64,000 nt of DNA from Berberis thunbergii (Eukaryota; Streptophyta; Magnoliopsida; Ranunculales; Berberidaceae), in assembly GCA_003290165.1 (NCBI GenBank), contig QNQO01000529.1, forward strand, positions 558,001 to 622,000, given 5' to 3'. Position numbers and translations under genes: made by a program. Under the pieces are notes generated by a model. It was given only the letters and a program-made list of their open reading frames with translations, was not told the DNA's origin and did no database searches. Shown in pieces: positions 38,591 to 51,335 of the stretch (position 1 is its first letter; each line of letters opens with the position of its first letter).

Positions 38591-38790
38591 AACCCATTTT
38601 AACCATAAAAAATCACGTAAAACACAAAATCGGTCCCCAAATTTGCATTATTTACAATCTATAACCCATTTTGATTACAAAAAACCCATAAAAATAAACC
38701 CAGATTCCAAATTTGCAAAATTTATAACCCATTTTGACTATCAAAACACCCATAAAATACAGAATCCAAATTCACATAACTTATAATCTA
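38591..38790. repeat. Three-unit imperfect tandem repeat, 63-72 bp
   Basis: AACCCATTTT starts at about 38,591, 38,663 and 38,726, each followed by CCCATAAAA-like and CCAAATTTGCA-like blocks. No function is apparent. Confidence 0.6.
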
Positions 38791-38799
38791 TTCGCCTAA

Positions 38800-39284
38800 A
38801 ACACACAAAGGCACACATTTTTTTTTCCAAACAACAAAAATACTTGATCCATCCCAGAGAGGAAAGGTTGGCAACAAAGGCGAAAATCTCATCCATTTAT
38901 TGGTCAGGCTTCCCATTGTGCAAAGTCCTGGTGAACCGACCCATTTAAGAATTGGGTCCTTGTTGAATCAGAGGTCATTACTGTAGTGTGGAAAAGCCTA
39001 TTTTTGGTGCAGCAACATCCGCTAGCATCCTGATGACTGGTCGACAACTTGAAATACATGTTTTGATGATAAGTTTTTATTTCCAGAGCCTGGGAAATCT
39101 TGCTTGAGTGGTGCATTGGCTGTGATGAGGATGTGATTTGAGCCACTCAGAAGGTTATTAGGAATGTGTAGAAAAAAAAAAAAAAAAGGAAAATACACAA
39201 AATTGTCTAAAAAAACTAGTGATACAACTCACTGAAAATATATATCAAACAAAATTGGGAAAAAAAGGGAAATACACAAGATTT
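38800..39284. other. Intergenic stretch, no gene assigned
   Basis: The minus strand has an 80-codon ORF (39,146-38,904) of non-repetitive composition that I cannot assign. A poly(A) run lies at 39,171-39,187. Confidence 0.35.
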
Positions 39285-39619
39285 TGATAGGATCCGATAC
39301 CGGAAGCTAATATAATCGATATTTTGATTGGAGATTGAACCACCTATTGATCTTTTGATTGGAGATCAGCCACCAAAGTTTAGAAAAGTTATTTGATTGA
39401 TGAAACTTCTGATTACAATTGATAGACTTTATAGAAAATTCTACGACCTAGTTTCCTAACCTAACTCATCTTCTACCACTTAGTTTCCTAACCAAACTCA
39501 TCTTAATATAAAAGTTTAACTAAATTAGGACTTTCACCTACGACTTACCTAAACATGACTTCTTACTAAAATAGGACTTGTTACTAATAGGGTAACCTAC
39601 TGGAGCTGGGTTCCTAACA
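39285..39619 (-). repeat. TR-GAG 3' LTR (minus orientation)
   Basis: On the plus strand it starts TGATAGGATCC and ends GGGTTCCTAACA. Confidence 0.9.
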
Positions 39620-39680
39620 TCCCGGGCCCCTTGAAACACGACTTATCCTCAAGCCTGAAAACTAGTAACGACCTAGTTTC

Positions 39681-40628
39681 CTAACCAAACTCATCCAAAA
39701 TAATGACGTTGTCTTTCGGAGAATCCTCGTCCAGGGCGGCATCCAGGAAAAGTAATTGTGGTTTCTGACAGTGATGTCCTAGTTTAAAGGTTTCGTCACA
39801 AATGAAACATAAGCCTTTCTCGCGACGTTCTTTTTGTTCGGCCCAAGTTAGTCGCTTCATGCCAAAAGGCAAGGTGGGAGTTGGGGCAGGAGTCTTAAAA
39901 TTATGCGGAACCGAGGAATAAGCCGAGGAATAAGCCGTAGTCACAATGATAGCGTCCTCTTGGCATAACGCTAAATCAAAAGCTTGGGTCCAGCTCGCAG
40001 GTTTAAGCAAGCGCACACCCGACTGAATATCAGCACGTAAACTTGAAAGGAACATACTAACTTGATGAGGTTCGAGCAATCCAGGAACCAAGTTGATGAG
40101 ATTCTCAAAGGCTGTAATAAACTCACAAACCGTCCCTATTTGTGTCAATTTCGAAAGAGAGCTGCATGGATCAATGTGTTTGTGGAAACCGAATCTGGAA
40201 CAGATGGCCTTGGAAAATTGTTCCCAAGAAATATCGCCGATGGATTGTCGAACCCATCGGTACCAAGCGACGGCGTCGCCTTTCAAGTGGATCGCAGCCA
40301 AGGTGACTATTTGATTTGCCGCAACCTGGTTAAGCTCAAAAAATTGTTCGGCTTGGAAAAGCCAACCTTCGAAATCGCCGCCGTCAAAACGAGGGAAGTC
40401 AATGCGAAGGGGTCGACCTTGTAAATTGTTGCCTAGCAGATTGTTGTGGTGAGTAGGTTCTGATTGGGAGGACCCAGTGGATTGAAGAGATTGAAGAGTT
40501 TGCAATATCTGGGCATTGGTTTGGGCTTGAATTTGGCGACCTTGGAGGAGGGTGTGGATAAGTGAAGCCATTGTTCCCAATTGAGTGTTAATGGCAGCAA
40601 CCTGTTCTTCGAGTTCTTTGACAGTCAT
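39681..40628 (-). CDS. GAG protein of TR-GAG element
   Basis: One uninterrupted 315-residue frame. Residues 1-50 form a likely coiled coil (VKELEEQVAAINTQLGTM). Residues ~78-200 are the capsid domain (RIDFPRFDGGDFEGWLFQ, AAIHLKGDAVAWYRWV, FITAFENLINLV). A zinc knuckle of the CxxC...GHHC type lies at residues ~274-287 (CFICDETFKLGHHC), as in chromovirus-type gags. There is no protease or RT. The start is the first ATG after the primer site, about 70 bp downstream of the 5' LTR. It would assemble particles for a helper element's RT and integrase. An intact frame with near-identical LTRs suggests recent activity. Confidence 0.9.
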   Translation of the reverse strand: MTVKELEEQVAAINTQLGTMASLIHTLLQGRQIQAQTNAQILQTLQSLQSTGSSQSEPTHHNNLLGNNLQGRPLRIDFPRFDGGDFEGWLFQAEQFFELNQVAANQIVTLAAIHLKGDAVAWYRWVRQSIGDISWEQFSKAICSRFGFHKHIDPCSSLSKLTQIGTVCEFITAFENLINLVPGLLEPHQVSMFLSSLRADIQSGVRLLKPASWTQAFDLALCQEDAIIVTTAYSSAYSSVPHNFKTPAPTPTLPFGMKRLTWAEQKERREKGLCFICDETFKLGHHCQKPQLLFLDAALDEDSPKDNVIILDEFG

Positions 40629-40700
40629 GGTGTAGGTTTGGGTGGAAGGAAAATTTTTTTGAAGGGATGGTTAGGGCAGAATCGATGCTCTGATACAAGA

Positions 40701-41035
40701 TGATATGATCTGATACCAGAAGCTAATATAATCGATCTTTTGATTGGAGATCGAACCACCTATTGATCTTTTGATTGGAGATCAGCCACCAAAGTTTAGA
40801 AAAGTTATTTGATTGATGAAACTTCTAATTACAATTGATAGACTTTATAGAGAATTCAACGACCTAGTTTCCTAACCTAACTCATCTTCTACGACTTAGT
40901 TTCCTAACCAAACTCATCTTAATATAGAAGTTTAACTAAATTAGGACTTTCACCTACGACTTACCTAAACATGACTTCTTACTAAAATAGGACTTGTTAC
41001 CAATAGGGTAACCTACTGGAGCTGGGTTCCTAACA
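40701..41035 (-). repeat. TR-GAG 5' LTR (minus orientation)
   Basis: On the plus strand it starts TGATATGATCTG and ends GGGTTCCTAACA, followed by target duplication GATTT. Confidence 0.9.
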
Positions 41036-41040
41036 GATTT

Positions 41041-41690
41041 CTCTCAAAATTTTCCTCCATCTCACATTACTCTTCCTCTTCTTCTACCCCTCTTGAAGAA
41101 ATTAGGGAATGTAAAACGACCCCCAAGTCTGCAGCTCCGATGCAAATCCTCTCTTTTCAACCCCCAAAACACCATCAAAACACAAGAGCAAAGGTCAAGC
41201 TTTTAACCTGCTTCTCCCGATCCCTCTCCAAAACAATCAAAACAGCCACACCCATTGCTCCCAATCTCAAATCAAAGTCTATTGTCCCATCTTTTCACAA
41301 ACTCTAACCCTAGAAGAAGTTACAGAGATAGGGAAGGAAAGAGAGATATCAAATGACCGATCGACAATGAAGATAAAATATCAACTGATTTGGTTTGGTG
41401 AGGTTTGGGTCGGGGATTGTAGTGGTGATTGGCGATGGGGTTGGAGCCGCCGAGAAGGGCCGGAGGACATCGGTGTAGAGATTTCCAAACCCATCATCAT
41501 CATCCATTAGAGAGATAGAGGTTTATGTGTTCTTTATGTTTCAAGCAAAGAAGAATAAAAAGATAATAATATAGGAAATTGATAGAGATTGAGAATATGA
41601 GAGGGAGATGTTAGATTTGGAAGGGGTTTTTATTATTTATACCTCACACTCACACATCCTTCAAAATTTATTAAATTGACAAATCCATCA
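41041..41690. other. Intergenic stretch, no gene seen
   Basis: CT-rich then purine-rich; no long ORF or known repeat recognised. Confidence 0.4.
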
Positions 41691-42060
41691 AAATCCACTT
41701 AATACCCCCTGATTTTGGTAGACATGAATTGAATAAACCCTAATTTTAATGGATTTTAAAACAATCATAATTTAGGGAGTGGTATTTAATTACGAATTTT
41801 AATGAAGTGTAAATGATTTTAAAATCCATTAAAATCAAGGGGTATTCAATTAAGGATTTAAAATAATACTTGTAAATTTAAGAGTATTCAAATACCAATT
41901 TTAAAGGATTGTTTAAAATCCATCAAAATCAGTGGGTATTCAATTCATGTTTTCAAAAGTCTACTAAAATCAGGGGGTATTCAAGAAGTAGTGGATTTTA
42001 ATTGATTTGTTAAAATTGTGGATTTTGAAGGATTTGTGAGTGAAAAGTATATATAACAAA
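41690..42060. repeat. AT-rich 'GGATTTTAA' repeat, copy B
   Basis: Several inverted and direct occurrences of AAAATCCATTAAAATC and GGTATTCAATT make this stretch self-complementary. Related to copies at 38,280, 42,885 and 63,076. Confidence 0.5.
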
Positions 42061-42119
42061 AGTTGTTCCAAATCCAACCTTCCCCCCTCATATTTCAACG
42101 GATTTGTTTTGGTTATTGT

Positions 42120-42850
42120 TAAATAACACTACCATTTCCGCTGAAGGACATCACCATCCCATTTTTTTATGATCTGCTGAAGGACACCACCACCTTCCCT
42201 TTTCTTCTTTCTTCACGGGAGCAGCACCACCTCGCCCACAACTTCCGGGCACACCACCATGCCCTACCACAGCTGGCTGCACCACCACCCGCACTTCTTC
42301 TTCTCTTTTGTTCTTGTTTTTTTTTTGTTATTATTATTATTATTCTTCTTCTCATTTTCTTCCTCTTATTTTCTCTTCTTCTTGTCCTCTCTTCATCTTT
42401 GTTTTTTGTTCTTCTCTTTTTTTTTCCTTCTGATTTCTTCTTATACTTTTCTCTTTATTTTTTCTCCTTCTTATATATTTTTCTCCTCTCCTTTTCTTTT
42501 CCCATTTTTTTCTTCTTCGCTCTTGCTGAGGTTCCTACGAGTAGAGGTTCCCCGCTTGCCAGAATCTTCGCAAGGGCAAAAAGAAGAAGAAAAAATAAGA
42601 AAATAAGAAGAATAAAAAAAGTGGAGGAGGAAGAGAAGAAGAAAAAAAGAAAATAATAGAGAAGAATAAGAGGTGAGGGGCAGGAGGTTGAGAATAAATG
42701 AAAATGGGTGGACGTGGGATGAGAGGCGGCGATGGTGATTGATGGAGAAAAAGAAGAAGAATAAGAGGGGGAGGAGAAAGAGAGGTGGCAATAGCATGGT
42801 GGTGACTGAAGAAGAAGAAGAAGGGAGGAGAGGTGGCGGTGGCGGGATAA
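42120..42850. repeat. Polypyrimidine/polypurine foldback
   Basis: About 42,290-42,530 is nearly all C/T (TTCTTCTT type) and 42,575-42,840 nearly all A/G (GAAGAAGA type), so the halves are mutually complementary around a centre near 42,555. Outer parts pair too, with CCACCACC on the left and GGTGGCGGTGG on the right. ORFs on either strand here are compositional artefacts. Confidence 0.7.
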
Positions 42851-42884
42851 CAATTTGAAGTAAAATAGTTATTTGTATTACTTT

Positions 42885-43330
42885 TAGACCATCTTCAATG
42901 TATTTGATTTTTTTTTAATTTGAAGTGAAATTCTCGTAACATACAAACAATCGTTTAATTGATGTTTTATGATTTGTGTTGGCATGGATAACAATGTAAG
43001 TGATGTTCTTTCATTGTTTCCTATGACTAATAATACATTTATAAAAATTCATTGAATTTATAAGAATTCATAGAAATCCATAACAAACCTTTATAAAATC
43101 TACAAAATCCAATCATTTAAAATCCATCAAAATCCAGTGGATTTTGTAAAATCATTTGAAACCTTTTAAAATCCATGAGATTTAAATTCTTCAGAGTCCA
43201 TTCAAATCCCAAATTGAATACCCTAATGGATTTTAAAACAATCCATATTGAATACCCTTGATTTAGATGTATTATTTTAAATCCTTAATTGAATAGTCCT
43301 AATTTTAAAATCCTTCATAGCCTTCACAAT
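42885..43330. repeat. AT-rich 'GGATTTTAA' repeat, copy C, inverted
   Basis: Matches the reverse complement of 63,076-63,480 over most of its length, including ATACAAACAATCGTTT...TTTATGATTTGTGTTG and the TTCATAGAAATCCATAACAA block. Non-coding; probably a MITE-type transposon. Confidence 0.6.
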
Positions 43331-43439
43331 CCTTAATTAGACTAAGTATTGTAATAACAATACCTTAATTAGAGTTTTTAAGTATATAAACTTTGTATCT
43401 CATTTGTACAAATTACTGTAATAAAAAATAATAATATTG

Positions 43440-43530
43440 TCAATGGTAGTCTGGTTGGATGGTTAAGGTTGCGGTGGTTTAACCCACACGTCTTGGATTC
43501 TATACCCACTGGCGACACGCTTTTCTTTCA
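43440..43530 (+). repeat. Possible tRNA-derived SINE head
   Basis: GGTTGGATGGTTAAGG followed about 30 bp later by CTTGGATTCTATACCC resembles Pol III A and B boxes at tRNA-like spacing, with mutations. No SINE tail or target duplication was confirmed. Confidence 0.25.
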
Positions 43531-43608
43531 AACATACAAAACAGTATTTTGAAAATCCTTCGCAATCTTCACAATCCTTATTTAGACGAAGTATTGTAAA
43601 AACGAGGG

Positions 43609-45125
43609 TAGTTTGGCCCACACTAGTTTGTGTCCAACAGAGTTTGACCCTCATTTTGAAAACTAATTGAGTCTAACCCTCAAACTTACATTGACTTGCC
43701 CAATCAATACTAGTCAAATATGTTGACTTCCATTGACAGTTTAAAATCACATAAAATCCACAAAATACCCTTGACTTAAATGACACGTGCATGTCACATG
43801 CTAAGTCCAAAATCAATCTAAGATTTCATGGTGGTTTGTGAAGGCATATTTTCCCCATCTCATCTATCATCTAGTCGATCACACAATCTTCATTGTTAAA
43901 GTAGATGAAAACAACAAGTAATCAAACAAAAAACTAGACCCACTTTAAATTATGGTCTCTGATATCCAATTGACCAAAACATCTCTAAAGTAAATTTGAA
44001 AAGCAAACGGAATATAATCAAAACTAAATTACCAAGCAAATAAAAGGCAAGAAAGGCAATATGGTTGTTGTAAGTTTACTTTTCTAAAGAAAATTTTTGA
44101 GACATGAAGGAGAGAATAAGATAGATAGATAGAAAGAACGTCGATCGGTCAATGGGGTCTAGTGGGAAGGGGTATTTCTCCAATGAAGTGTCTTCAATGG
44201 CGTGAAATCCATCCCTTTCAACCCCAACTATGGCAGAGATCAACTTCGCCATCTTCCCCTTTTTCGTCTCTCAGTTCACCATCAAACAAAACCATGATAA
44301 CAGAAGAGTGTGTCTCAAAGGCACATTTGGAAGCCAATCTTTACTGAGTTTTAGAATTTGCATTCCATGAGAGCATACGAATGACGAGTTGACAGCGGGG
44401 TTATATTCCTTGAGCCTTCTATAGCCTTGTTAACCAACAAACACCATCTTGGAATGAAAGACAAGTGTCAAGACTAAAGTACTTCTTTTAGCATCTTGAT
44501 TCTCCTTCTACAGGCGTACATAATCATTCCATACCATTGAACCTTGTTTGCACAACCCTCTCCACTTCTTAAAATTAGTGATTACAAGTAAACTCAAAAG
44601 CTAAATTTCGATAAATTACAAGAAGCTGAATTTAGGGACTATTCCAAGAGACAAAAACATGTTAGTTGAATTCAAATATAGAAATTGGAAAATTAAAGTT
44701 TAAAAAGTAGAAACAAACAATTAGTATGCTCTAATTAACAATAATTTCTAGTCTCTCAAATCAAAAACATTTGTAAATGACTTTGAAAACTCAGAGAATA
44801 TGTACCTATGACTCACATTGATTTAGAGAGGATAAGGGGAACAGAGAGATGAGGAAGAAGAAGGGGAAGATGGAGATTGAGAAGATTTTTGTGTTTTGAT
44901 AACAACCGTTAGATTTTCCTTTTTGGTTTTAACATGTGACTTGCACATGCCATTTAAGTTGTGGATATTTGTGAGTTTTATGGGATTTTTAACGGTTAAG
45001 GTAAGTCAACATATTTGACTAGTATTAACCGAGCCAGTTAATGTGAGTTTGAGAGTTAAACTCAATTAATTTTCAAGATGAGGGTTAGACTTTATTAGAA
45101 ATAAACTAGAGTGAAGGCCAAACTC
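43609..45125. mobile_element. Non-autonomous element with about 200-bp inverted ends
   Basis: The left end (TAGTTTGGCCCACACTAG) and right end match in inverted orientation for about 200 bp, through TAGTCAAATATGTTGACTT to a GCATGTxACATG block. The 1.1 kb interior has no supported gene; a 61-codon ORF at 44,162 is unremarkable. Long TIRs without transposase suggest a Mutator-like derivative. No clean 9-bp flank duplication was found. Confidence 0.55.
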
Positions 45126-45229
45126 AAAAAAATTCTAAAACAATCCTACATTATGCGTTGTTGTGATTAAAAAAATTAAAAATTAAAAATTAAAAATTAA
45201 AATTAAAAATAAAAAAATAAAAAAGGAGA

Positions 45230-46250
45230 GAGATTTGTCGTGACATTTAAGAATACTTTGCTCTCTAAATACCGTGTGATAGATGCCATGGGACTTTTGT
45301 GGTATTCTCATCTTGCATTCAATGCCTCAATGGTGGTTCATCCAATTCATGTCACAGTGAGAGCAATTTGAGGGTTCAGTCACGCCTCGTTAATGATCCT
45401 GGTTTTGCAAATAAACCAGGGTTTTTTAATTGCTCCATCGGGTCTGACCCGGTCCATGGACAATGTATACACACCTCTCGTTTTATCCAACACTCACCCA
45501 AGGCAAATAAGAAGAAGAGAGGATCGGCGAAGAGAGAAGACACAAAGTGATAACAACAGCAGCAGATAATACAATACAGCATCTCAGTGTCGATAAAGCT
45601 GCTCCCCAAAAAAATCACACAGCACATTCTGATTCTAATGGACAGCCGGTAATGTAATAATCTCAATTCCTTGTTATTTGAATCGTTGGTTTCAGCATTT
45701 CTCCTCTCTCTCGCTCGCTTTTGCATCCAAATTTCCATCAATTTCATCTCCTCGTCATCTTCTTTTTTAGTAATCTATTCATTCGACCTGTAGGCATTTC
45801 CAATTCTCTATTACCATGCAAGAGGTACACTAGCTTCTGTTTTTTGTGTGTTTTTGAAAGTTGCATATATAGTTTACTGGTTTTCGTTTGTTTGTCATAC
45901 AACTTTGCATATCTAATGTTTATCTGTGCTTCAAATAACAGTGAAGATTGGTTGCAACACGTTGCTATGATTCAATGGTTTTCTTCTTATGTTTTGGTTA
46001 CTATAGTGGCCCACTGGGATGGATGGATACCACAACTAATGAATTTGGTATCTATAGCGTTTTTTATAGTTGCTGGTGGTGGTGTGTTGTGTTACCTTAT
46101 GAAAGTCTTTCTTTCTGTAAAGACCTTGTGCGTTCAGCATTCACAAACTTCATCCTCCATAGAAGATATATTTTGGGTTAAGACAACCCTTTGTTCTAAG
46201 AATAATGTCCATGTCAAAATTAGTTTTGCTCTTGAGTGGTGGGAGTAGCC
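45230..46250 (+). other. Promoter/leader-like region, unassigned
   Basis: Purine-rich leader-like sequence (45,490-45,560) precedes ATGGACAGCCG|GTAATG at 45,638 and a CT-rich stretch at 45,690-45,790. A hydrophobic ORF follows (45,721-46,248, with WFSSYVLVTIVAHWDGW). It could be the distal 5' end of the AS8-like gene with a very long leader intron, or a separate gene relic. The small frame MDSR would run into a stop overlapping the AS8-like start if spliced to 51,330. Confidence 0.25.
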
Positions 46251-46684
46251 AAGGAGCGGCATAGGTTTTCCAAATGATCTTATGCCAGCTCATAAGCGAA
46301 GATTGTCTCCTTTACATAGGACTTCATAAAAAGTTGAGCTGATACTGAGCAACCCCATTTGAGGTGGGTTTCCATAGACGAGTGTCTCCTAAAAGGTCCC
46401 TTTTCAATTGTTTAATCTCGTCCAAAACATTTTTTCCCACTTAAGTATGAGCTGACAGGGGAGGCGCCCAACATACATGATCAAAGAATGAAAATTTGGA
46501 GCAATTACTAAAAGCAATTTTTCTTGGCAAACCAATGCCTGTAGCTTGGCTGTTGTGGAGAAGTTCTAGAGAAATGATAATTGGAGGTTGTCGAGATTAA
46601 AGTTTCATGAATTGGGGATTCAGTGTTTGTGTTAATGCTTTACAATTTTTATGAATTTCTTGTGTGATTCTTTTCATTCCCTTG
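46250..46684. other. Intergenic stretch, no feature seen
   Basis: No ORF, repeat or RNA gene recognised. Confidence 0.4.
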
Positions 46685-48166
46685 TAACATCCCCAAATTT
46701 CTTAAAGCTAATTTAAATATTTAACTAAAATAGAGTTAAATTTATGTGAATTTAAATTTCAAAATTCTATTTTAAATTTAGTGTGAACTTTACTATTTTG
46801 ATTTGTTTGATGTGTGGGTTTTTCTAGTTCGGTTCTTCTCTTAGTAAACTATCATTTTTTCCGCTAATATTTTGATAATTTATTTCGAAAAATGCTAGAT
46901 TCTCCAAAATAAATGGATGATATTGTGGTAAAATTGGTTATGATTTGACAATGTGTCAAGTGCTATGCTTCCCCAAAAGAATGGGTAGATTTACTTATGA
47001 ATGACAAAGTATCATTGAGAAAGAATTTTTAAATATAAAAAATAAATGATACTGATAAACTTTGTTTTTCCTAAAAATTTAATCACCTAGAATTGTATCA
47101 CTTAGAACTACCACATATCTTATTGTTTGTTTTTCCTTCTCCTATAAAGAAACTAAATTACCTTCGGGTTGGGTCTTGCGGAAGAGGGCTCATCTTTTCT
47201 TATAAAGAAATTAAATTACCTTCGGGTTGGGTCTTGCGGAAAAGGGTGTGGTTTTGAAATGTCTAAAATAGGCTTAATATTTATCCGTAAAAAATGTGAC
47301 GTGACTTTATGCGCATTGATAGCCCAATAGTAGGCTTTTGTTACTCATATAGTTAGGAGTATTGATGATGCTTGCCTGCATGTGATGTGTCCCCACATGG
47401 GCATGGATGACGGAGAAGTCTTTTATATGAGAGAGACATACGGGCATGTATGTTCGGCATGGAGGTGGTGCGAATGTAATATCGTCTAAGTAATCAATCC
47501 GTTAAAAATAAATAATATACTTAAGTCAAATAATGTACGAAGACAACTGTTTTAATTAATAAATTACATTCATATTGTTTCTAGCCTTTTTTATGCAGGA
47601 TGACAAGTCCACTAATATTTGTGCAGGTCAGACTTGTCATAGTCAATATCTACAGTATTAATACAAGTAAATACATATTTACTTATTAGGATGATGTGAT
47701 TGCCTCATTGAGGAACTAAATTCTTTGAATTGTGAGTTTCTTACATGACACATTTGCCTCATTGAGGAACTACTTGTTTGTGTGGTTGTTCATTGTTTGT
47801 GTTTAATTTTATGTTATCAATTGTTGATGTGTTGATTTTGGGATGGAGATTACTCATACTAGCTTAATTGCTGGCCCAAGTGAGCCTTTGCTTCTTGAGT
47901 ACATTCCTTTAGGAATGTAGCCGATTAACCTTTCAGGTTTAGAGATTTTTGAGTAGCGTTATTGGAGTTTCGTTAATGGGGTTAGCAACGTCAAAGTTTC
48001 TTGATTAGATTATTTTTAGTTTGTTTCAATTTTCTAAACTATGTTTTAGATGTTGCTGCTAAATGTTTATGTTGTTATTGAATTTTCACATCCTGAGTTT
48101 TGGGAAAACAGATAATCCTACGTGAAAATAAAGATATTTATTTTCTCAAAAATCAGGGCGTGACAG
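46685..48166 (+). repeat. Solo LTR-like segment, chromovirus family
   Basis: Its body (about 46,990-48,166) is homologous, in opposite orientation, to 54,364-55,690. Matches include CTATATAGTTAGGAGT, ATGGGCATGGATGACGGAGA, GGATGACAAGTCCACTAAT and the end ATCAGGGCGTGACA. The start TGTAACATCCCC is a typical LTR beginning. No internal region adjoins it, so it looks like a solo LTR or LTR fragment. Confidence 0.55.
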
Positions 48167-48299
48167 ACCAAACGTCGAGCAGAAGAAGAGGAATACGCAG
48201 GGGAGGGGAGAAATTTTTTTTGGGGAAGATATAAGGTGGGTGACTATTCGCCCTCACTGAAATTCCGAGGGCACTCACCCCCTAAACTCACTAAATAAA

Positions 48300-48397
48300 A
48301 CCCTAGAATTTTGAAATTTAAATTCACATAAATTTAATTTTATTTTAATTAATTCAAAATATTTAAATTAGCTTTAAGAAATTTGGGGTGTTACATC
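48300..48397 (-). repeat. LTR-start fragment, inverted relative to 46,685
   Basis: The reverse complement reads TGTAACACCCCAAATTTC and follows 46,685-46,775 for about 90 bp, so the two form inverted arms around 1.5 kb. Confidence 0.6.
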
Positions 48398-49690
48398 TCC
48401 CTCGTCTCCTTTATTTGCATACATCAACAACTTGGTACTAGAGCCCCTAAGTTCTTGGGATTTTGTGATATTAGATTTGCTTTTGGCATAGCTATGTTAG
48501 ATGAAGAAAAGACTGGGGTGAAGACTGGAATCGTCCCAACAACATTCCACAGGGTTGTTTGGTTGAGAAGGAAGGGCCATAGAAGAGACGATGGGGAAAG
48601 TGAATCGGTCTCTAAGAAGCTAAGTTATTTGGAGAAGGGCCATGAAGATTGTGGGTTATATATGGTGCAGTGGTGATTGCAGGTGCTGACCAGCAACCTG
48701 CAGAAGTGCAAACAATTCAGAAAGTAGGTGAAATGACCTGCACCATTATAAAGTGTTCTCAGCAAACTATGACGAGTTGCGGAGGGTAGGACACAAAAGT
48801 TTGTAAGACGAGTTTGGTGTGCAGGGCTATTAACAAGTTAAACTCTCCAGTACAAGTTTCCTATACCATGTTTGGAGCATGCTGGCACTTGGGATTTGGG
48901 ACTTCAAGTCTTAGAAGAGGACCTGTGACTGGGAAGAACAGAATCTCAGAACTGGCTCATCTCTATTTCTACTTCTGATTCTTGGGCTTGGGATGATACC
49001 TCTAGTCGTTTTAGTGTTTTACTATATTCTCAACCTCAGCCCCTCTTAGCATCTTTTCCTCCTTTGAGTAGCTCTGCACTCCCAGTGCTCCGGTTGAATC
49101 ATGTTGCCCCACGTATGAACTTTTTTTGTGTGGTCTCTTGAGCATGAGCCATCTTGACATTGAATAATCTTGCGCGGATGGGTCTGATTTTGGCTACCAG
49201 GCGCCTTGTGAGAGAACCATGAGGAGATATCAATCACCAATTTTTTTCAATGGCCTTTTCCGAGGGATATTTAGGCTGAAAGATTTGTTACCTAGTGGTG
49301 ACTCCTTCCAAGGGTGGGTGAAATAACTTTCATTGCTGCAGTGTGGGTGATATAGAATGAGAGAAATTATAAAATATTCAATGGTAAGAAGAAAGAGAAA
49401 GACGGATGTTAAAGACTTACTGGATTACTTTTGTACATATGTTATTTTCATAGCGATTTCAAGGGTGTCCCAAGGCTTCATCATCGTGTAGGAGCACTTT
49501 CTGAGGGCCAATAACTTGTTATAGCATTCAGAGCTTTGAACTACCACGTTGTACTTGTTTTCTTTCTAGAGAGATATGTATATTATTTATAGAGACATCA
49601 AATCTTTAGTCACTCACAAGCCACCTCACTGTTATTTGTTTGCTGATAAAATAAAATTAAATAAAAATTGGATATATCTGAGATGAATGC
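48398..49690. other. Possible retroelement remnant, unassigned
   Basis: CAACTTGGTACTAGAGCCC at 48,429-48,447 resembles an initiator-Met primer site after an LTR. The following ORF (48,383-48,676) and a Ser/Pro-rich stretch near 49,030-49,110 have no recognised domain. Confidence 0.3.
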
Positions 49691-50020
49691 AACGACACTC
49701 TTTCTACCAAAAGAAAGCGTGTCGACATATATTGTGTCAGATACTAAAACGACACTCACGGATACTACTATTGGATACTCCATGTTTAAATCATAAACTT
49801 TTTCACATATTTTTGAAAAGTTTCTAACTCTATACTAATATTACATGCATATTATAGCAACTTAGTACTACATGAGTAGCAATACATGACTAATAGTTCA
49901 AAGCTTATTGTTGAAAGGTAAATAATACTGAAATGTACAAGTGTGTACTCTAGCGTATCTCGTATTTTCTAGCCAATGTGTCCGACTCTTCGTATTCGTG
50001 TCGTTGTTACACAGTCTGAG
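49690..50020 (+). repeat. Dispersed repeat, copy 1 of 2
   Basis: Shares GATACTCCATxxTTxxATCATAAACTTTTT, TTTTGAAAAGTTTC and TAAATAATACTxAAATGTACA blocks with 50,610-51,020 in the same order and orientation. Confidence 0.6.
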
Positions 50021-50609
50021 ACAAAGGGGGATTCGATTTTCAGTATATAGGGGTGGCAAAACATGTCTTAGGCTCTTAGCATTATGTTCCGTCAGGGATG
50101 ATGAGTTTCATGTTCTAGCTAAGGAGTGGATTAGATGTATAACCTCCTGTAAAGGAGCAGTTGAACAGGGAAAACTGATATGCCTTAATATACTTGGAAT
50201 GTTTATGCAATATACTGAGTTAAGTGTTTGTCAAATTGATATACACATCCAAGTTGAATATTGGTTGTTATTAAGGAATTTCTTGGATATGATTTGACGG
50301 ATGGTAATTGTATCTTTTGTTCAATCGAGGATAGAGACATAAAGTAAATGCTAAATCCATTAGGATAAGACAATACGGTCGTATCATTAAAAGAGTGGTG
50401 TAGATGCGAAAATGGCACAGCCAACCTGTTAATATGTAATTAATTTTAGTGTTTCAGCTATTACATGGCTACTCTGGGCTCATGGTTGTACTGTAAATAT
50501 AAACCTGTTGTTAGTGAGGAGATAGTTACTCAATTTATATTCATTCTAGTGATGATCATACTAGGGTTTTCCTAAGCAACCGGTATTCTTTATTTATGCC
50601 CACACAAAA

Positions 50610-51020
50610 AAAAAAAATTATCATCACGTATCATGACAGATATGCGGATACACGTGTCAATACTCATTGATACTCCCATCGGACACTCCATACTTGGATC
50701 ATAAACTTTTTAACATATCTTTTGAAAAGTTTCAATTCTTTACAAATGTTGCAAGCAATATTATGGCAAGTTAGTAGCAATATGTAGCAATATTGACATG
50801 CAAACGAATTAAATAAGACTAATAATTTCAGAACATATTACTAAAAAATAAATAATACTAAAATGTACATGCATGTCCTGTCTCGTGTATTATGTTTTTG
50901 TAACCGATCAAAACTTATTGCTAAAAAAGTAAATAATACTAAAATGTACATGCATGTACTATAATATGTTTTTTTAGCTGACGTGTAGGCACCTCGTATC
51001 CGTGTCCATGTTGTTACATA
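50610..51020 (+). repeat. Dispersed repeat, copy 2 of 2
   Basis: As copy 1, with an internal ~72-bp tandem duplication of the AAATAATACTAAAATGTACA block (about 50,851 and 50,931). Confidence 0.6.
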
Positions 51021-51335
51021 GGGTTTTCTAACTGTAAAGCCCTCCATTGTGTAAATCTCTTGCATGGTGTTCCTCATTTGAAAAGGTTTTGCATCAAAAA
51101 GTTTTTCCTGGACTATTATGAAGTGATTCATACTGCTGAGTTATATCCTGTTAGACCATATTCATTAATCTATTAAAATTGATTTTTTTTTCCTAATCCT
51201 TGCATCATATCATATTGTTAAATATGAAAAAGTCCATTTCACTTGGGCGTAGGATTCAATCCATAGTGCCTTTATGGTTACTATTGTTTGTTGAGAAGCC
51301 ATACTAATTTTTAGTATCTTCTGTTTCAGATCCTT

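Larger units (their letters stand above)
39285..41035 (-). mobile_element. TR-GAG retrotransposon (1,751 bp)
   Basis: Two 335-bp LTRs (39,285-39,619 and 40,701-41,035) flank a single gag gene. The target duplication GATTT is perfect (39,280-39,284 and 41,036-41,040). Read on the minus strand, the 5' LTR is followed by TGTATCAGAGC, a one-base variant of the initiator-Met primer site. The 3' LTR is preceded by the purine-rich CAAGGGGCCCGGGA. By hand count the LTRs differ at about 11 of 335 positions, so this is a recent insertion. Terminal-repeat retrotransposons keeping only GAG are a described non-autonomous class. Confidence 0.92.
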